A stretch of DNA of 64,000 bases from Amycolatopsis sp. GM8 (GCF_021653975.1 NZ_JAJKFK010000001.1:1394863-1458862); one strand, 5' to 3'; shown: positions 49,986 through 61,326, counted from the stretch's first letter. Numbers and translations are program-made. Notes: a model not told the origin generated them from the sequence alone.

Positions 49986-51311
49986 TCAGGACTTGGACGC
50001 CCTCGCGAACTCTTCCTTCGGGTTGTTGATCTGCCCGAGCGACACGACCTCGCGCCGGAAAAGGCCGCCGAGCAACCAGTCCAGCAGGATCCGGGTCTTC
50101 CGGTTGAACGTCGGCATCGACTTGAGGTGGTAGGCGCGGTGGAACACCCACGCCGGGAAGCCCTTGATCTTCAGGTTCAGCGCGTCCGCCACACCCTTGT
50201 GCAGGCCCAGACCCGCGACCGCGCCGAGGTTCTTGTGGAAGTAGTCCTTCGGCTGCCCGCCCCGCAGCACGCGGATGATGTTCTCCGACAGCACCTTCGC
50301 CTGGCGCACCGCGTGCTGGGCGTTCGGCGGCGTGGTCGCCGTCGGGTCCTGCTCGGTGCGCGAAAGGTCCGGCACGGCCGCGTTGTCACCGGCGGTCCAC
50401 ACATCCGGATGCCCGACGACCTGCAGTGCGGCGGTCGCCTCGACACGGCCGCGCTTGTCGATCGGCAGATCGGAGGTGGCCAGCACCGGGTTGGCCTTCA
50501 CACCGGCCGTCCAGATGATCGTGTCGCTGTCGAACTCGGTGCCGTCGGACAGCACGACATGCCCGTTCTCGAACGACTTCGCCGCCGTCGACAGGAACAC
50601 CTCGATGCCGCGCTTCTCCAACTGCTCGACCGTCCACACACCGAGGGTCTCGCGCACCTCGGGCAGGATCCGGCCGGCCGCCTCGACCAGCACCCAGCGC
50701 AGGTCGGACGGGTCGATGTTCTCGTAGTACCGGGTCGCGAACCGGGACATGTCCTCGAGTTCGGCGAGCGCCTCGATACCCGCGAACCCGCCGCCGACCA
50801 CGGTGAACGTCAGCAGCCGCTTGCGCAGCTCCGGGTCCAGGGTGCTGGACGCCTGGTCGAGCTTCGTCATCACGTGGTTGCGCAGGTAGATGGCCTCACC
50901 GATGGTCTTGATGCCGATCCCCTGCTCGGCCAGCCCCGGAATCGGCAGCAGCCGCGCGACGGCGCCGAGCGCGACCACGAGCACGTCGTAGTTCAGCTGC
51001 TCGATATGCCCGTCCGCGGCCTCGACCGTGACGGCCTTGCGCTCGTGCTCGATCTTGGTGACGCGCGCCGTGAGCACGTGGCACCGCTTGAGGACCCGCC
51101 GCAGCGGCACGACCACGTGCCGCGGCTCGATGGCGCCGGCCGCCGCCTCCGGGAGGAAGGGCTGGTACGTCATGTGCGGCTGGGGGTCCACGATGGTGAC
51201 GGACGCTTCGTTCGCGCGAAGCTTCTTCTGCAGCCCCAACGCGGTATAGAGCCCGACGTAACCACCGCCCAGGATCAAGATCCGGGTCGGTTCCGACTTC
51301 ACTGCGGCCAT
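49986..51311 (-). CDS. ndh: Type II NADH dehydrogenase
   Basis: 441 residues from the ATG at 51311. The first dinucleotide fold is ILILGGGYVGLYTALGLQK (FAD), the second is FTVVGGGFAGIEALAELED (NADH), and the C-terminal FAD contact is DVWTAGDNAAVPD. The quinone-site region NAQHAVRQAKVLSENI and an amphipathic C-terminus (KTRILLDWLLGGLFRREVVSLGQ) suit a peripheral membrane enzyme. It passes electrons from NADH to menaquinone without pumping protons. Monocistronic. Confidence 0.9.
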   Translation of the reverse strand: MAAVKSEPTRILILGGGYVGLYTALGLQKKLRANEASVTIVDPQPHMTYQPFLPEAAAGAIEPRHVVVPLRRVLKRCHVLTARVTKIEHERKAVTVEAADGHIEQLNYDVLVVALGAVARLLPIPGLAEQGIGIKTIGEAIYLRNHVMTKLDQASSTLDPELRKRLLTFTVVGGGFAGIEALAELEDMSRFATRYYENIDPSDLRWVLVEAAGRILPEVRETLGVWTVEQLEKRGIEVFLSTAAKSFENGHVVLSDGTEFDSDTIIWTAGVKANPVLATSDLPIDKRGRVEATAALQVVGHPDVWTAGDNAAVPDLSRTEQDPTATTPPNAQHAVRQAKVLSENIIRVLRGGQPKDYFHKNLGAVAGLGLHKGVADALNLKIKGFPAWVFHRAYHLKSMPTFNRKTRILLDWLLGGLFRREVVSLGQINNPKEEFARASKS

Positions 51312-51413
51312 ACCACTATCTTTCCACCACCCCAAGCCCTGCGCTTGCATACCCCAGCCTGCTGTGACGCGGGTCGCCGTCCCAGCGCGAAACGATTCAG
51401 ACGAGACAGCGGG

Positions 51414-52112
51414 TCAAGCCAATCCCGCCGCGTCCTTGGCCCGCGCGAGCACGTCACACAGCATCGCGGGCGTCAACCGGCCGGTGAAGGTGTTCTGCTG
51501 CGAAACGTGGTAGCAGCCCAGCAGACGCAGATCACCGATGACGACCTCCACGCCGTGCCCGAACTTCGGCAGCGGCCTGGGCAGCGGCCGGCCGTGCGCG
51601 AGCACCGGCAGCAGGGCCTGCCAGCCGAACGCACCCAGCACGACGATCGCCCGCAACGTCGGCTTCAGCAGGTCCAGTTCATGTTCCAGCCAGGGACGGC
51701 AGTTGTCGCGCTCCGCGGGCGTCGGTTTGTTGGCCGGCGGCGCGCAGTGCACGGGCGCGGTGATCCGGGTGCCGTACAACTCCAGACCGTCGCCGCGGCG
51801 AACGGAAGTCGGCTGCGAAGCCAGGCCCACGTCGTACAGGGCTTGGAACAGCACGTCGCCGGACCGGTCGCCGGTGAACATGCGGCCCGTCCGGTTGCCG
51901 CCGTGCGCCGCGGGCGCGAGGCCGACGATCGCCAGCGCGGCGTCCGCCGGTCCGATGCCGGGGACGGGTCTGCCCCAATACTCCTCGTTCGCGTAGGCCG
52001 CCCGTTTCGTCCGGGCGACCTCCTCCCGCCAGGCGACCAGGCGCGGGCAGCGGCGGCATTCGCTGACCTGTTGGTCGAGCTGCGCGATCGTGTCCGGCCT
52101 GATCTTTGTCAC
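51414..52112 (-). CDS. Uracil-DNA glycosylase, family 5 (UdgB type)
   Basis: 232 residues from the GTG at 52112. Iron-sulfur Cys are in [16 protein letters not shown], and further Cys in [19 protein letters not shown]. Motif A reads [23 protein letters not shown] (family 5 has Ala where families 1 and 4 have Asp or Glu), and the second catalytic region is [15 protein letters not shown]. It removes uracil and related deaminated bases from DNA. Divergent from the S10-type peptidase gene (22 bp apart). Confidence 0.88.
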   Translation of the reverse strand: MTKIRPDTIAQLDQQVSECRRCPRLVAWREEVARTKRAAYANEEYWGRPVPGIGPADAALAIVGLAPAAHGGNRTGRMFTGDRSGDVLFQALYDVGLASQPTSVRRGDGLELYGTRITAPVHCAPPANKPTPAERDNCRPWLEHELDLLKPTLRAIVVLGAFGWQALLPVLAHGRPLPRPLPKFGHGVEVVIGDLRLLGCYHVSQQNTFTGRLTPAMLCDVLARAKDAAGLA

Positions 52113-52134
52113 ACCTCCACAGTATGTTGAGCCC

Positions 52135-53607
52135 ATGGCCGACACCCCGGAAGAGGAGTCCGACGACAAGAAGGCTCCTGAGCCGAGCGATGACCTGGTG
52201 ACAACTGGGCACACGCTCACCGTCGAGGGCCGCGAGTTCGCCTACACGGCGCGCACCGGCCGCATCGTCCTGCGTAAGGAGGTGTTGACGGACGGCAAGT
52301 TCGAGGGCCACCAGGCCAAGGCGGAGGTGTTCCTCACCTCGTACACGCTGGACGACGCCGAGCCCGGCGACCGGCCGGTCACGTTCGCGTTCAACGGCGG
52401 TCCCGGATCGGCGAGCGTGTGGCTGCACATGGGTCTACTCGGCCCGCGGCGGGCGGTGTCCGGCGACGTAGACTCCCCCGAACCGCCCCCGTACCGGCTG
52501 GTCGACAACCCGGAAACCCTGCTCGCGCACAGCGACCTGGTGTTCATCGATCCGGTCTCCACCGGGTACTCGCGCGCGACGAAAGGCGAGAAACCCAAGG
52601 AGTACCTGGGTTTCACGCCGGACATCGAGTCGGTCGGCGAGATCATCCGGCTGTGGACCTCGCGCAACGGCCGCTGGCTTTCGCCGAAGTTCCTCGCGGG
52701 CGAGTCCTACGGCACGCTCCGGGCAGCGGCGCTCGCGGCGCATCTGCAGGAGCGGCATGGGATGTACCTCAACGGGTTGATGCTGATCAGCAGCGTCCTC
52801 GACATGGGCACGATCCGGTTCACCGAGGGCAACGACAAGCCGTTCCCGCTGTACGTGCCGACCTACGCCGCCATCGCGCACTACCACGGCCGGCATGGCG
52901 ACCGCCCGCTCGACGACGTGCTCGCCGACGCCGAGGAGTTCGCCGCGCGCGAGCTGCCGTACGCGCTCGACCGTGGCGCGCGCCTGACGCCGGAGGAGCG
53001 CACCGCGGCGGTGCAGACGCTCGCCTCGCTCACCGGGCTTGAAGAGTCCTATGTGGACAGGGTGAACCTGCGCATCGAACACATCCGGTTCTTCACGGAA
53101 CTGTTGCGGGACCGGGGTTTGACGACGGGGCGAATGGACGGCCGGTTCACCACGTGGGAGCCGGACGGCGGCCGCGAGCAGATGAGCGACGACGCGTCGA
53201 TCTCCCGGATCATCGGCGCCTATTCGGCCGCGTTCAACCATTACGTGCGCACCGAGCTCGAATACGAAAACGACCTGCCGTACGAGATCCTGTCGATGGA
53301 CGTCGTGCGCGACTGGTCCTATTCCGATTTCGAGGGCCGCGCGGTGTCCTCTGTGGACGCACTCGGCTCGGCGATGCGGGCGAACCCGCACCTGAAGGTG
53401 CACGTCGCGCTGGGCTACTACGACGGCGCCACGCCGTACTACGCGGCCGAGCACGTGCTGGCACGCTTGCAGATCCCGGAAGAGCTGCGGGAGAACGTCG
53501 AGTCGGCGTACTACCCGGCCGGGCACATGATGTACGTCCACGAGCCCTCGCGCGTCCAGCAGTCGGCCGATCTCAGGGCGTTCATCGCGAGCAGTTCGAA
53601 CAGGTAG
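52135..53607 (+). CDS. S10 family serine carboxypeptidase-like protein
   Basis: 490 residues without a signal peptide. S10 landmarks: [24 protein letters not shown] (oxyanion hole), [13 protein letters not shown], the nucleophile in [16 protein letters not shown] (about residue 198), a late Asp in [17 protein letters not shown], and His in [16 protein letters not shown]. All three catalytic residues are present. Unlike eukaryotic carboxypeptidases it appears cytoplasmic. Substrate unknown. Confidence 0.85.
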   Translation: MADTPEEESDDKKAPEPSDDLVTTGHTLTVEGREFAYTARTGRIVLRKEVLTDGKFEGHQAKAEVFLTSYTLDDAEPGDRPVTFAFNGGPGSASVWLHMGLLGPRRAVSGDVDSPEPPPYRLVDNPETLLAHSDLVFIDPVSTGYSRATKGEKPKEYLGFTPDIESVGEIIRLWTSRNGRWLSPKFLAGESYGTLRAAALAAHLQERHGMYLNGLMLISSVLDMGTIRFTEGNDKPFPLYVPTYAAIAHYHGRHGDRPLDDVLADAEEFAARELPYALDRGARLTPEERTAAVQTLASLTGLEESYVDRVNLRIEHIRFFTELLRDRGLTTGRMDGRFTTWEPDGGREQMSDDASISRIIGAYSAAFNHYVRTELEYENDLPYEILSMDVVRDWSYSDFEGRAVSSVDALGSAMRANPHLKVHVALGYYDGATPYYAAEHVLARLQIPEELRENVESAYYPAGHMMYVHEPSRVQQSADLRAFIASSSNR

Positions 53608-53801
53608 CCGTCTGGCCGAGGCTGGACGGGAATCGGACAAACGTGGGACCGAAGGGCCATCGCTCCGAGCGGGCTGGTCCCATGGCCCCTACCTGTTCCG
53701 GCCGTCACCGACTGCTGTGGGCATAACTACACGCCCAGCGCGCCGCCTGGCTGCACGTGCCGGAAGGTCAGCAGATCACGCTCAAGGTGTGACCACGGCC
53801 G

Positions 53802-54263
53802 TTAGCGCACGCCCGTCTCGTCGACGGTGAGGGACGCTTGCGGGCCACCGCCGCCGCAGGTGGGGCCGTTGGGGTACAACAACTTCGGCGTCACGGTCAC
53901 CGTCTCGCCGGCGAACGTCGCTTGCACCGGAGCGGCGGGAAGGTCCGGAATCGTGGCGAATCCGGTCTTCCCGCCGGTTTCCCGCATGTGCGCCGTGCAC
54001 GCGTCATCGGGGCCGGTGCCGGTGCAGCTCGTCTCGGCAGCCGCCGTCGCCGCGTGAAGCTGGACCTGGTACGTGTGGCACGAACCGTTCCAGCACGCGT
54101 CCAGGCTTGTCGTGTCCATGAACCGCGCGGCGACCGCCGGCGCGATCTGCACGCCGATACCCACCGGCGTGCCGATCCCGGTGCACGGCTGTCCGGGAGC
54201 GCCGGCCTGAGTCCCACAGGCCGCGAGAACCACCATCAGCAGCAACAGCGTCAGTCTCCGCAT
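53802..54263 (-). CDS. Hypothetical lipoprotein
   Basis: 153 residues. Signal MRRLTLLLLMVVLAAC with lipobox LAAC, so the mature protein is lipid-anchored outside the membrane. Six further Cys (QPCTGIG, DACWNGSCHTY, ETSCTGTGPDDACTAH, GPTCGGGG) suggest disulphides. The VGIGVQIAPAVAARFM segment and overall pattern resemble small secreted beta-rich proteins; no family named. Lies just downstream of the subtilisin gene on the same strand. Confidence 0.7.
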   Translation of the reverse strand: MRRLTLLLLMVVLAACGTQAGAPGQPCTGIGTPVGIGVQIAPAVAARFMDTTSLDACWNGSCHTYQVQLHAATAAAETSCTGTGPDDACTAHMRETGGKTGFATIPDLPAAPVQATFAGETVTVTPKLLYPNGPTCGGGGPQASLTVDETGVR

Positions 54264-54300
54264 GACTGATGGACGTCCGGCGCTCCCGGATCGGTTGCAC

Positions 54301-56016
54301 TCAGCCCCGGACGTACGGCGAACCGTGCGTCACGGCGGCGTAGGCGTCGACGGCACCGTTGCCGTAGAAGCCGTTGAACTCCGGCGTACCATTGCAAGTC
54401 GCGGTGAACGACGCGTCGCGGCCCTCGTCGAGGTAATCGAATGTCCGCGGAACCGGGCACGCGATCGGCGCGGCGGTCCCTTCGATCACCCGCTGCACGG
54501 CGTCCGGGCTCAGCCCGAACCCACCATGGCTCGCCTTGCCGTACTGCGAAACGATCAGCGCGGCGACCCCCGTCGCGTGCGGCGTGGCCATCGAAGTCCC
54601 TTGCAGGAACTGGTAATAGCCCACCCGACCATCCGCCGCGACCGCCTTCTGCACGCCGAGCGCGGCCCCGTCCGGGGTCACGTTGCCCGCCGCGTCGATG
54701 TTGCCCTCCGCGACCCCGACGTTCTTCGGGTACGCCGACAGGATCTCGTTTTCGTTGGTGCGGTACCAATCCGTGCCGAACCCGTCGCGGAAGTACCCGC
54801 CCGGCGCCGAAACGGAGATCTGCTCGGTGCCGTAGTTCGAGTAGTCGGCCTTCGCCCCGGACGGGCCGAACGCGCCGACGCCGATCGTATGCGGCCCCTC
54901 GGTGGGCAGCGACAGGCAGCTCGCGTTGTCGATGGTGCGGGGATGCGTCGACGCGGCCGGGTAGTCCGGGCTGGTCGTGTCGGGCTGCGGCGCGCCGAGG
55001 TCGGTGTGCTGGTTGCCCAGCGCGACGACCGACGTGACGCCCTTGCGGTAGGCGTAGTTCAGCGCCCGGTTGACGGCTTCGGTGATGGTCCGCTGTTCGA
55101 GCTTCTCGGCCTGCGAGTCGGCCGGGTTGTTCGCGCAGTTGTAGAGCCACGGGTCGACGTAGAACGACATGTTCACCACGTCGATCCCCGCGTCACCGGC
55201 ATAGGTCAGCGCGTCGACGGTCGGCTGCAGGAAGAAGAAACCCGAGTCCTGACCGGCGCGGACGTTGACGATCGTGACGTTCGGGGCGACGCCGGAAACG
55301 CCGAAACCGTTGGCGGCAGCGGCAATCGTGCCGGCGACGTGGGTGCCGTGACCATTGTCGTCGTGGTTGGCGGGGTCGACGCAGCCGCGGTATTCGCACG
55401 GCCCGTCGACGACAGCGCCGGTCTCGTCGGTGGGGATGTCGCGGGTGAAGTTGCGGGAGTCGGCGGCGTCGAAGTTCGGCGCGATGTCGGGGTGTGAGCC
55501 GTCGACACCGGTGTCGATGATGCCGACCTTGACACGCTTGTCGCCGGCCTGGACCGTGCGCGCGAGGTCCGAACGAGTGGATTTGAGGCCCCACAACTGG
55601 TCGTCGAGCGGGTCCGTGCCGACGGGCTTCGGGGCGGCCGGCTTCTTCTTCGAGGCGCCGTGCTCCTGCTCGGCGCCGGGCTTGGCGGCCGCCCGATCCT
55701 TGGGCGCCCGGCCGATCGAGGTTGCCTTGGCCGCACCGTAAATGGCACGGTCGGCCGAGACGCGTTCGGTGAATCCGTTGGCCGGTGCGCTGGCGGTGAT
55801 CAGCCCGACGGCGCTGTTGGTGTGCACCACTGTGCCGCCCGCGTCGCGGATGGCCTGTTCGGCGGCGGCGACGCTCTGCCCCTCGGCCGCCAGGACGGTG
55901 AATTCCGTTGTCTCGCCGGAAAGCCGCGGTTGTGCCACGGCGGCCGGCCCGGCCACCACGATGCCGCCGATCAGCGGTATCGCGAGCACAGCGATGAGTA
56001 ATCTGGATCTTCTCAA
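54301..56016 (-). CDS. Secreted subtilisin-type serine peptidase (S8)
   Basis: 571 residues from a TTG at 56016; GAGGAGGAG 8 bases upstream decides this start. A signal peptide (RRSRLLIAVLAIPLIGGIVVAGPAAVAQ) and an inhibitor-like propeptide (FTVLAAEGQSVAAAEQAIRDAGGTVV) come first. The catalytic Asp is in VGIIDTGVDGSHPD (about 168), His in NGHGTHVAGTIAA (about 226) and Ser in GTSMATPHATGVAAL (about 475). A Lys/Ala/Pro-rich stretch links propeptide and catalytic domain. The sixth codon is TTA, so its synthesis depends on a UAA tRNA. Secreted protease of unknown target. Confidence 0.9.
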   Translation of the reverse strand: MRRSRLLIAVLAIPLIGGIVVAGPAAVAQPRLSGETTEFTVLAAEGQSVAAAEQAIRDAGGTVVHTNSAVGLITASAPANGFTERVSADRAIYGAAKATSIGRAPKDRAAAKPGAEQEHGASKKKPAAPKPVGTDPLDDQLWGLKSTRSDLARTVQAGDKRVKVGIIDTGVDGSHPDIAPNFDAADSRNFTRDIPTDETGAVVDGPCEYRGCVDPANHDDNGHGTHVAGTIAAAANGFGVSGVAPNVTIVNVRAGQDSGFFFLQPTVDALTYAGDAGIDVVNMSFYVDPWLYNCANNPADSQAEKLEQRTITEAVNRALNYAYRKGVTSVVALGNQHTDLGAPQPDTTSPDYPAASTHPRTIDNASCLSLPTEGPHTIGVGAFGPSGAKADYSNYGTEQISVSAPGGYFRDGFGTDWYRTNENEILSAYPKNVGVAEGNIDAAGNVTPDGAALGVQKAVAADGRVGYYQFLQGTSMATPHATGVAALIVSQYGKASHGGFGLSPDAVQRVIEGTAAPIACPVPRTFDYLDEGRDASFTATCNGTPEFNGFYGNGAVDAYAAVTHGSPYVRG

Positions 56017-56094
56017 GATCAGCTCCTCCTCAGCCAAGAATGAGGAGGAACATACCTAAGGTTTTGGTAAAGCGGAACGAAAACCCGACTAAAG

Positions 56095-57054
56095 TCAGGC
56101 CAGCGAAAGCGCGATACCGTCGAGGATGTCGTGCTCGCTGACGACGAGTTCCGCCGGGCCGCCGCGCTCCGCCAGTTGCTCGGCGAGCACTCGCACGATG
56201 AGCGCGCCGCCGCCGATGACGTCGACGCGGCCCGGGTGGATGACCGGGTTCGCCGCCCTGGCCTCATGATCCTCGCCGAGCAACCGGTCCGAGACCTCGA
56301 AGAGCTGAGCCTGCGACAGGCGGGAGAGGTGGGTGCGCTCGGAGTCGTACTCCGGCAGCTTCTGCGCCACGGCCGACAACGTCGTCACCGTCCCGGCGAC
56401 CCCGATCCACGTCTTCGCCTTCGCCTTCGCGACATCAACCGCGTCGAAAGCCTGCTCCAGCACCCCGGTGGCGAACTCGCGAGCGGCGGCGATCTCGTCC
56501 GTGGTGGGCGGATCCGACCGCAGGGCCCGCTCGGTGATCCGCACGCAGCCGACGTCGACCGACTTCGCCGCGGTCACCGTCGCGCGCTGACCGTCCCAAT
56601 CGCCGAGTACGAGTTCCGTCGACCCGCCGCCCACGTCGACCACGAGGAACGGGCCGTCGTCGGGATCCTGCTCCCCGACCGCGCCGGTGAACGACAGCCG
56701 CGCCTCTTCGTCGCCGCTGATGACCTCGGCCTCGACGCCGAGAGTTTCCCTTGTCATGGCGAAGAACTCGTCGCGGTTGCGGGCGTCGCGGGTGGCCGAG
56801 GTGGCGACCATACGCACGCGCTCGACGCCCTTGCGCCGCGCGGCGATCGTGTAGTCGGCGAGCGCGGCGCGGGTGCGCTCCAGCGCTTCGGGCGCCAGCT
56901 CGCCGGTCGCGTCGACGCCCTGCCCGAGCCGCACGATGCGCATCTCGCGGTGCAGGTCACGCAGGTCGACGGTGCCGTCGTCGCGATGCGTCAGCTCGGC
57001 GACGAGCAGGCGGATGGAGTTCGTTCCACAGTCGATCGCGGCAACTCGGGGCAT
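56095..57054 (-). CDS. Exopolyphosphatase / guanosine pentaphosphate phosphatase
   Basis: 319 residues of the Ppx/GppA family, ASKHA fold. Nucleotide loops: VAAIDCGTNSIRLLVAEL and FLVVDVGGGSTELVLGDW, with VATSATRDARNRDEF between and TWIGVAGTVTTLSAVA after. Only the two-domain core is present, as in actinobacterial Ppx proteins. It hydrolyses the terminal phosphate of polyphosphate or pppGpp. It is in a conserved row with DUF501, ftsB and eno on the same strand. Confidence 0.88.
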   Translation of the reverse strand: MPRVAAIDCGTNSIRLLVAELTHRDDGTVDLRDLHREMRIVRLGQGVDATGELAPEALERTRAALADYTIAARRKGVERVRMVATSATRDARNRDEFFAMTRETLGVEAEVISGDEEARLSFTGAVGEQDPDDGPFLVVDVGGGSTELVLGDWDGQRATVTAAKSVDVGCVRITERALRSDPPTTDEIAAAREFATGVLEQAFDAVDVAKAKAKTWIGVAGTVTTLSAVAQKLPEYDSERTHLSRLSQAQLFEVSDRLLGEDHEARAANPVIHPGRVDVIGGGALIVRVLAEQLAERGGPAELVVSEHDILDGIALSLA

Positions 57055-57063
57055 GCGCCGAGC

Positions 57064-57567
57064 TTAGGGGATCACCGGGGCACAGTCGCCCGACGGCCAG
57101 TCCGGGCGAAGCAGCTCCACCGTCTCGTCGCCGAATGGGTTCACACCAGGGCCGCAGGCGAGGGTATGCGCGAGATGGACGTGCAGGCACTTGACGCGCC
57201 CCGGCATCCCGCCCGCGGTGACCTGGTGCCCGAGCGGTTCGATGGCGTCCCGCTGGGCCAGGTACGACTCGTGGGCGCGCTGGTACGCCGCGGCCAGCTC
57301 GTCGTCGACCGCGAGGCGATCGGTCATCTCCTTCATCAGACCGGACGCTTCGAGTCGCCCGACGAGCGACGCCAGGCGCGGGCAGGTGAGGTAGTAGAGC
57401 GTGGGAAACGGAGTGCCGTTCTCGAGCCGTGGACTGGTCTGTACCACTGCGGGATGGCCACTGGGGCAGCGCGCCGCGATCGCCCGCAGCGCGCGCGGCG
57501 GGCGGCCGAGCTGCTGCGCGATCGTCTCCCGGTCGGCCTCGGTCACCGGCTCGAACATCGTCTCCAC
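57064..57567 (-). CDS. DUF501 domain protein
   Basis: 167 residues from a GTG at 57567; an ATG four codons later is equally possible. Conserved features: QQLGRPPRALRAIAARCPSGHPAVVQTSPRLENGTPFPTLYYLTCPRL, then GGMPGRVKCLHVHLAHTLACGPGVNPFGDE with Cys and His residues that could bind a metal. Function unknown. Always found between ftsB and ppx in actinomycetes, as here (9 bp to ppx). Confidence 0.88.
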   Translation of the reverse strand: METMFEPVTEADRETIAQQLGRPPRALRAIAARCPSGHPAVVQTSPRLENGTPFPTLYYLTCPRLASLVGRLEASGLMKEMTDRLAVDDELAAAYQRAHESYLAQRDAIEPLGHQVTAGGMPGRVKCLHVHLAHTLACGPGVNPFGDETVELLRPDWPSGDCAPVIP

Positions 57568-57590
57568 GACACCATTGTCGCAAGCTCGGT

Positions 57591-58130
57591 TCAGTGCCCG
57601 ACCGTGGACCAGAGCTGCTGGTACCAGGCCGTGTCGCCGGGACCGGCCTGGCGCTGCGCCAGCTGCTGCTGCCCCTGCGGGGTGTCCTCGGGCAGCTGCA
57701 CGAGATACGGCGTCTCGCCGGGCATCACGTATCGCAGCCGTTTCCGGGCCTCGGCCTCGACCTGCGCCGGGTCGTTGAGCGCCGCCTGCCGCGCCTGCAG
57801 CTGGCTGACCTCGTCGCGCAGCTGTGCCTGGCGCTGCTCCTGCTGGGAGATCTCGCCCCGTTGGCTCAGGTAGGTCCGCAGCGGCACGGCGAGCGTGAAC
57901 GCCAGCGCGCACACCACGATCGCGATCACCGCGGCCCGCCGGGTGGTGGACATGCCCAGCACCCGGGTCGCCCCGGCGGCTTGCTTGGCGCCGAGGCCGC
58001 GGCGCAACCGCGTCCGGACCGACTCCCGCCGCGCGCGAGCGGGCCGGTCGCGCCGGACGGACTGGCCGTCCGCACGGCGTACCGTGCGGCGGCCCCGTCT
58101 GGTGCGCTCCCGGCCCCCCCGCTGGCTCAT
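57591..58130 (-). CDS. Septum formation initiator (FtsB/DivIC)
   Basis: 179 residues: a strongly basic Arg-rich cytoplasmic tail (1-55), one membrane helix (AAVIAIVVCALAFTLAVPL, about 65-83), and an extracytoplasmic coiled coil (RGEISQQEQRQAQLRDEVSQLQARQAAL) followed by the family's ARKRLRYVMPGETPYLV. FtsB joins FtsL and FtsQ to activate septal wall synthesis. The long basic N-terminus is typical of actinobacteria. It lies 7 bp after eno. Confidence 0.88.
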   Translation of the reverse strand: MSQRGGRERTRRGRRTVRRADGQSVRRDRPARARRESVRTRLRRGLGAKQAAGATRVLGMSTTRRAAVIAIVVCALAFTLAVPLRTYLSQRGEISQQEQRQAQLRDEVSQLQARQAALNDPAQVEAEARKRLRYVMPGETPYLVQLPEDTPQGQQQLAQRQAGPGDTAWYQQLWSTVGH

Positions 58131-58137
58131 CGGCCGC

Positions 58138-59956
<1,819 letters not shown>

Positions 59957-60027
59957 CAGATGGGCATCCCGCCCTGTGATCGCACCCCTGCCGAAAGTGG
60001 GTGATCCGGGGTAACGTCGATCTGACT

Positions 60028-60432
60028 ATGGATGACGAGAACAGGACTCTGGACCATGTCGGCGACAACCGGTTCAAGGCGTTCCGTCAGGCCGAGGCGT
60101 TGGTCGAGAACAGACGCCCGCTGGACGCGCTGAAGGCACTGCAGCCCGTGCTGGAAGCCGAACCGGACAAACCCAGTGTGCAGCTGCTGGCCGGCCGCGC
60201 CTACTTCCATTCCGCCCAGCTCAACCACGCCGAGCAGGCGTTCACGCGGGTGCTGGAGCTCGATCCGTCGGACCACTACGCCCGGTTCGTTCTGGGCCGC
60301 ACACTGCAGCGCCTCGGCCGGTTGGTCGAGGCGCTCGGTCAATTACGGATGGCTTGGGCGATGAACCCGGTGCCGGAATACCAGGACGCGCTGTCCGAAG
60401 TGAAGGCCCGGGTCCAGCTCCGCGAGACCTAG
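60028..60432 (+). CDS. Tetratricopeptide repeat protein
   Basis: 134 residues with about three TPR units: RFKAFRQAEALVENRRPLDALKALQPVLEAEPDKPSVQLLAGRAYFHSAQLNHAEQAFTRVLELDPSDHYARFVLGRTLQRLGRLVEALGQL. The acidic start (MDDENRTLDHVGDN) follows at the ATG 60028. No enzymatic domain; probably an adaptor. One TTA codon (GQLRMA). Its stop adjoins the 21-bp repeat array. Confidence 0.8.
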   Translation: MDDENRTLDHVGDNRFKAFRQAEALVENRRPLDALKALQPVLEAEPDKPSVQLLAGRAYFHSAQLNHAEQAFTRVLELDPSDHYARFVLGRTLQRLGRLVEALGQLRMAWAMNPVPEYQDALSEVKARVQLRET

Positions 60433-60437
60433 TCCGC

Positions 60438-60720
60438 GAGTTCGACACTCGCGACGCCGAGTTCGACGTTCGCGACGCCGAGTCCGACACTGGCGACGCC
60501 GAGTCCGACATTCGTGGAGCCGAATTCAGTGCTCCTCTCCGGCGAGTGCCGACCCCGCGGGCCGACACCTGCCCGAACGTCGAACTCGCGGTCCCGAACG
60601 TCGAACTCGCGGTCCCGAACGTCGGACTCGCCCTACCGAACGTCGGACTCGCCCTACCGAACGTCGAACTCGCCGTACCGAACGTCGGACTCACTGTCGT
60701 GAGTGTCGGACTCGCCGTGG
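60438..60720. repeat. Inverted array of 21-bp repeats
   Basis: Left arm: four units of 21 bases at 60438, 60459, 60480 and 60501 (pattern GAGTTCGAC then a variable pair then CGCGACGCC). Right arm: seven units of 21 bases at 60574, 60595, 60616, 60637, 60658, 60679 and 60700 (pattern CGAACGTCG, A or G, ACTCGC then a variable end). The right unit is the reverse complement of the left. Two right-arm pairs are identical. The strict period of seven codons also gives open frames with PNVELAV-like heptapeptides, but no start supports them. It lies between the TPR and MarR genes and overlaps the last codons of the MarR gene. Confidence 0.9.
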
Positions 60721-61242
60721 GGGTGGTGGCGCGTCGGCCGTGCGGCGTTTGCGTGGGGCCGCGGAGCGGGGCGGCTGCGCGCGCATGTGGTCGCGGACGC
60801 GCGTCATGATGTCGCCGAGGTGGCGCAGATCCTCCTCGGACAACGGGTCGAGCAGCAGGCGGCGGACGTCCCTGACGTGCCCGGGCAGCACCCGGTGGAA
60901 CAGCTTCCGGCCGTCCTCCGTGATGGCGACCAGCGTCGCGCGCTCGTCGTCCGGGCTGGGGCCGCGCGTGATGAGCCCGGCCTTCTCCAGCAGACCGGCC
61001 TGGTAGGTCAGGCCGCTGCGGCTGTAGACGACACCATCGGCGAGTGCGGTCATGGTCAGCTGGCCGTCGGCGCCGATGAGCAGGCCCAGGATCTGGAACT
61101 GCACCGGGCTGAGGTTGCCCTCGGCGCGCAGGTGCTGTTCGACCTGGTGCTGCAGCAGGCTGTTCGCTTCGGTGAGCGCGAAATAGGCCGCGAGCTGCCG
61201 GGCATCGAGCCCGTCGCCGGCGTCCTTACCCCGCTCCGTCAT
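60691..61242 (-). CDS. MarR-family regulator
   Basis: 183 residues from the ATG at 61242. Winged helix: LSPVQFQILGLLIGADGQLTMTALADGVVYSRSGLTYQAGLLEKAGLITRGPSPDDERATLVAITEDG, and a long first helix (LDARQLAAYFALTEANSLLQHQVEQHL). The C-terminal tail is Arg/Pro-rich (PPRSAAPRKRRTADAPPPPRR) and its last residues are encoded by the repeat array. Divergent from the oxidoreductase gene with two palindromes between, its likely operators. Confidence 0.85.
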   Translation of the reverse strand: MTERGKDAGDGLDARQLAAYFALTEANSLLQHQVEQHLRAEGNLSPVQFQILGLLIGADGQLTMTALADGVVYSRSGLTYQAGLLEKAGLITRGPSPDDERATLVAITEDGRKLFHRVLPGHVRDVRRLLLDPLSEEDLRHLGDIMTRVRDHMRAQPPRSAAPRKRRTADAPPPPRRVRHSRQ

Positions 61243-61256
61243 GCCTCCATCGTATC

Positions 61257-61310
61257 TGCTTTGAAGTCGAAGCAATCTCGCGGTAGCCTGGTGCTTCAAG
61301 TTCAAAGCAC
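61257..61310. promoter_or_regulatory. Two related palindromes between MarR and oxidoreductase genes
   Basis: TGCTTTGAAGTCGAAGCA at 61257-61274 and GTGCTTCAAGTTCAAAGCAC at 61291-61310. Both have TGCTT/AAGCA arms with a TTGAA- or TTCAA-like centre, and their centres are about 35 bp apart. They fit two MarR dimer sites covering both divergent promoters. Confidence 0.65.
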
Positions 61311-61326
61311 TTTCCGAGGAGAGCTC

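Noticed and set aside
49968..52130. A 720-codon open frame on the plus strand
   Set aside because: Antisense to NDH-2 and the uracil-DNA glycosylase, both with complete catalytic motifs.
53608..53801. A coding frame ending AAWLHVPEGQQITLKV
   Set aside because: Only about 17 sensible residues precede the stop and nothing upstream in frame looks like protein. It may be a gene relic but cannot be supported.
60438..60720. Possible CRISPR array
   Set aside because: Units are directly abutting 21-bp repeats in two opposite orientations without unique spacers, and no cas gene is present.
60354..60809. A 151-codon frame with PNVELAV-type heptapeptide repeats
   Set aside because: The repeats follow from the 21-bp DNA period. 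The frame begins inside the TPR gene in another phase and has no ribosome binding site, so I treat it as repeat DNA and not a protein.
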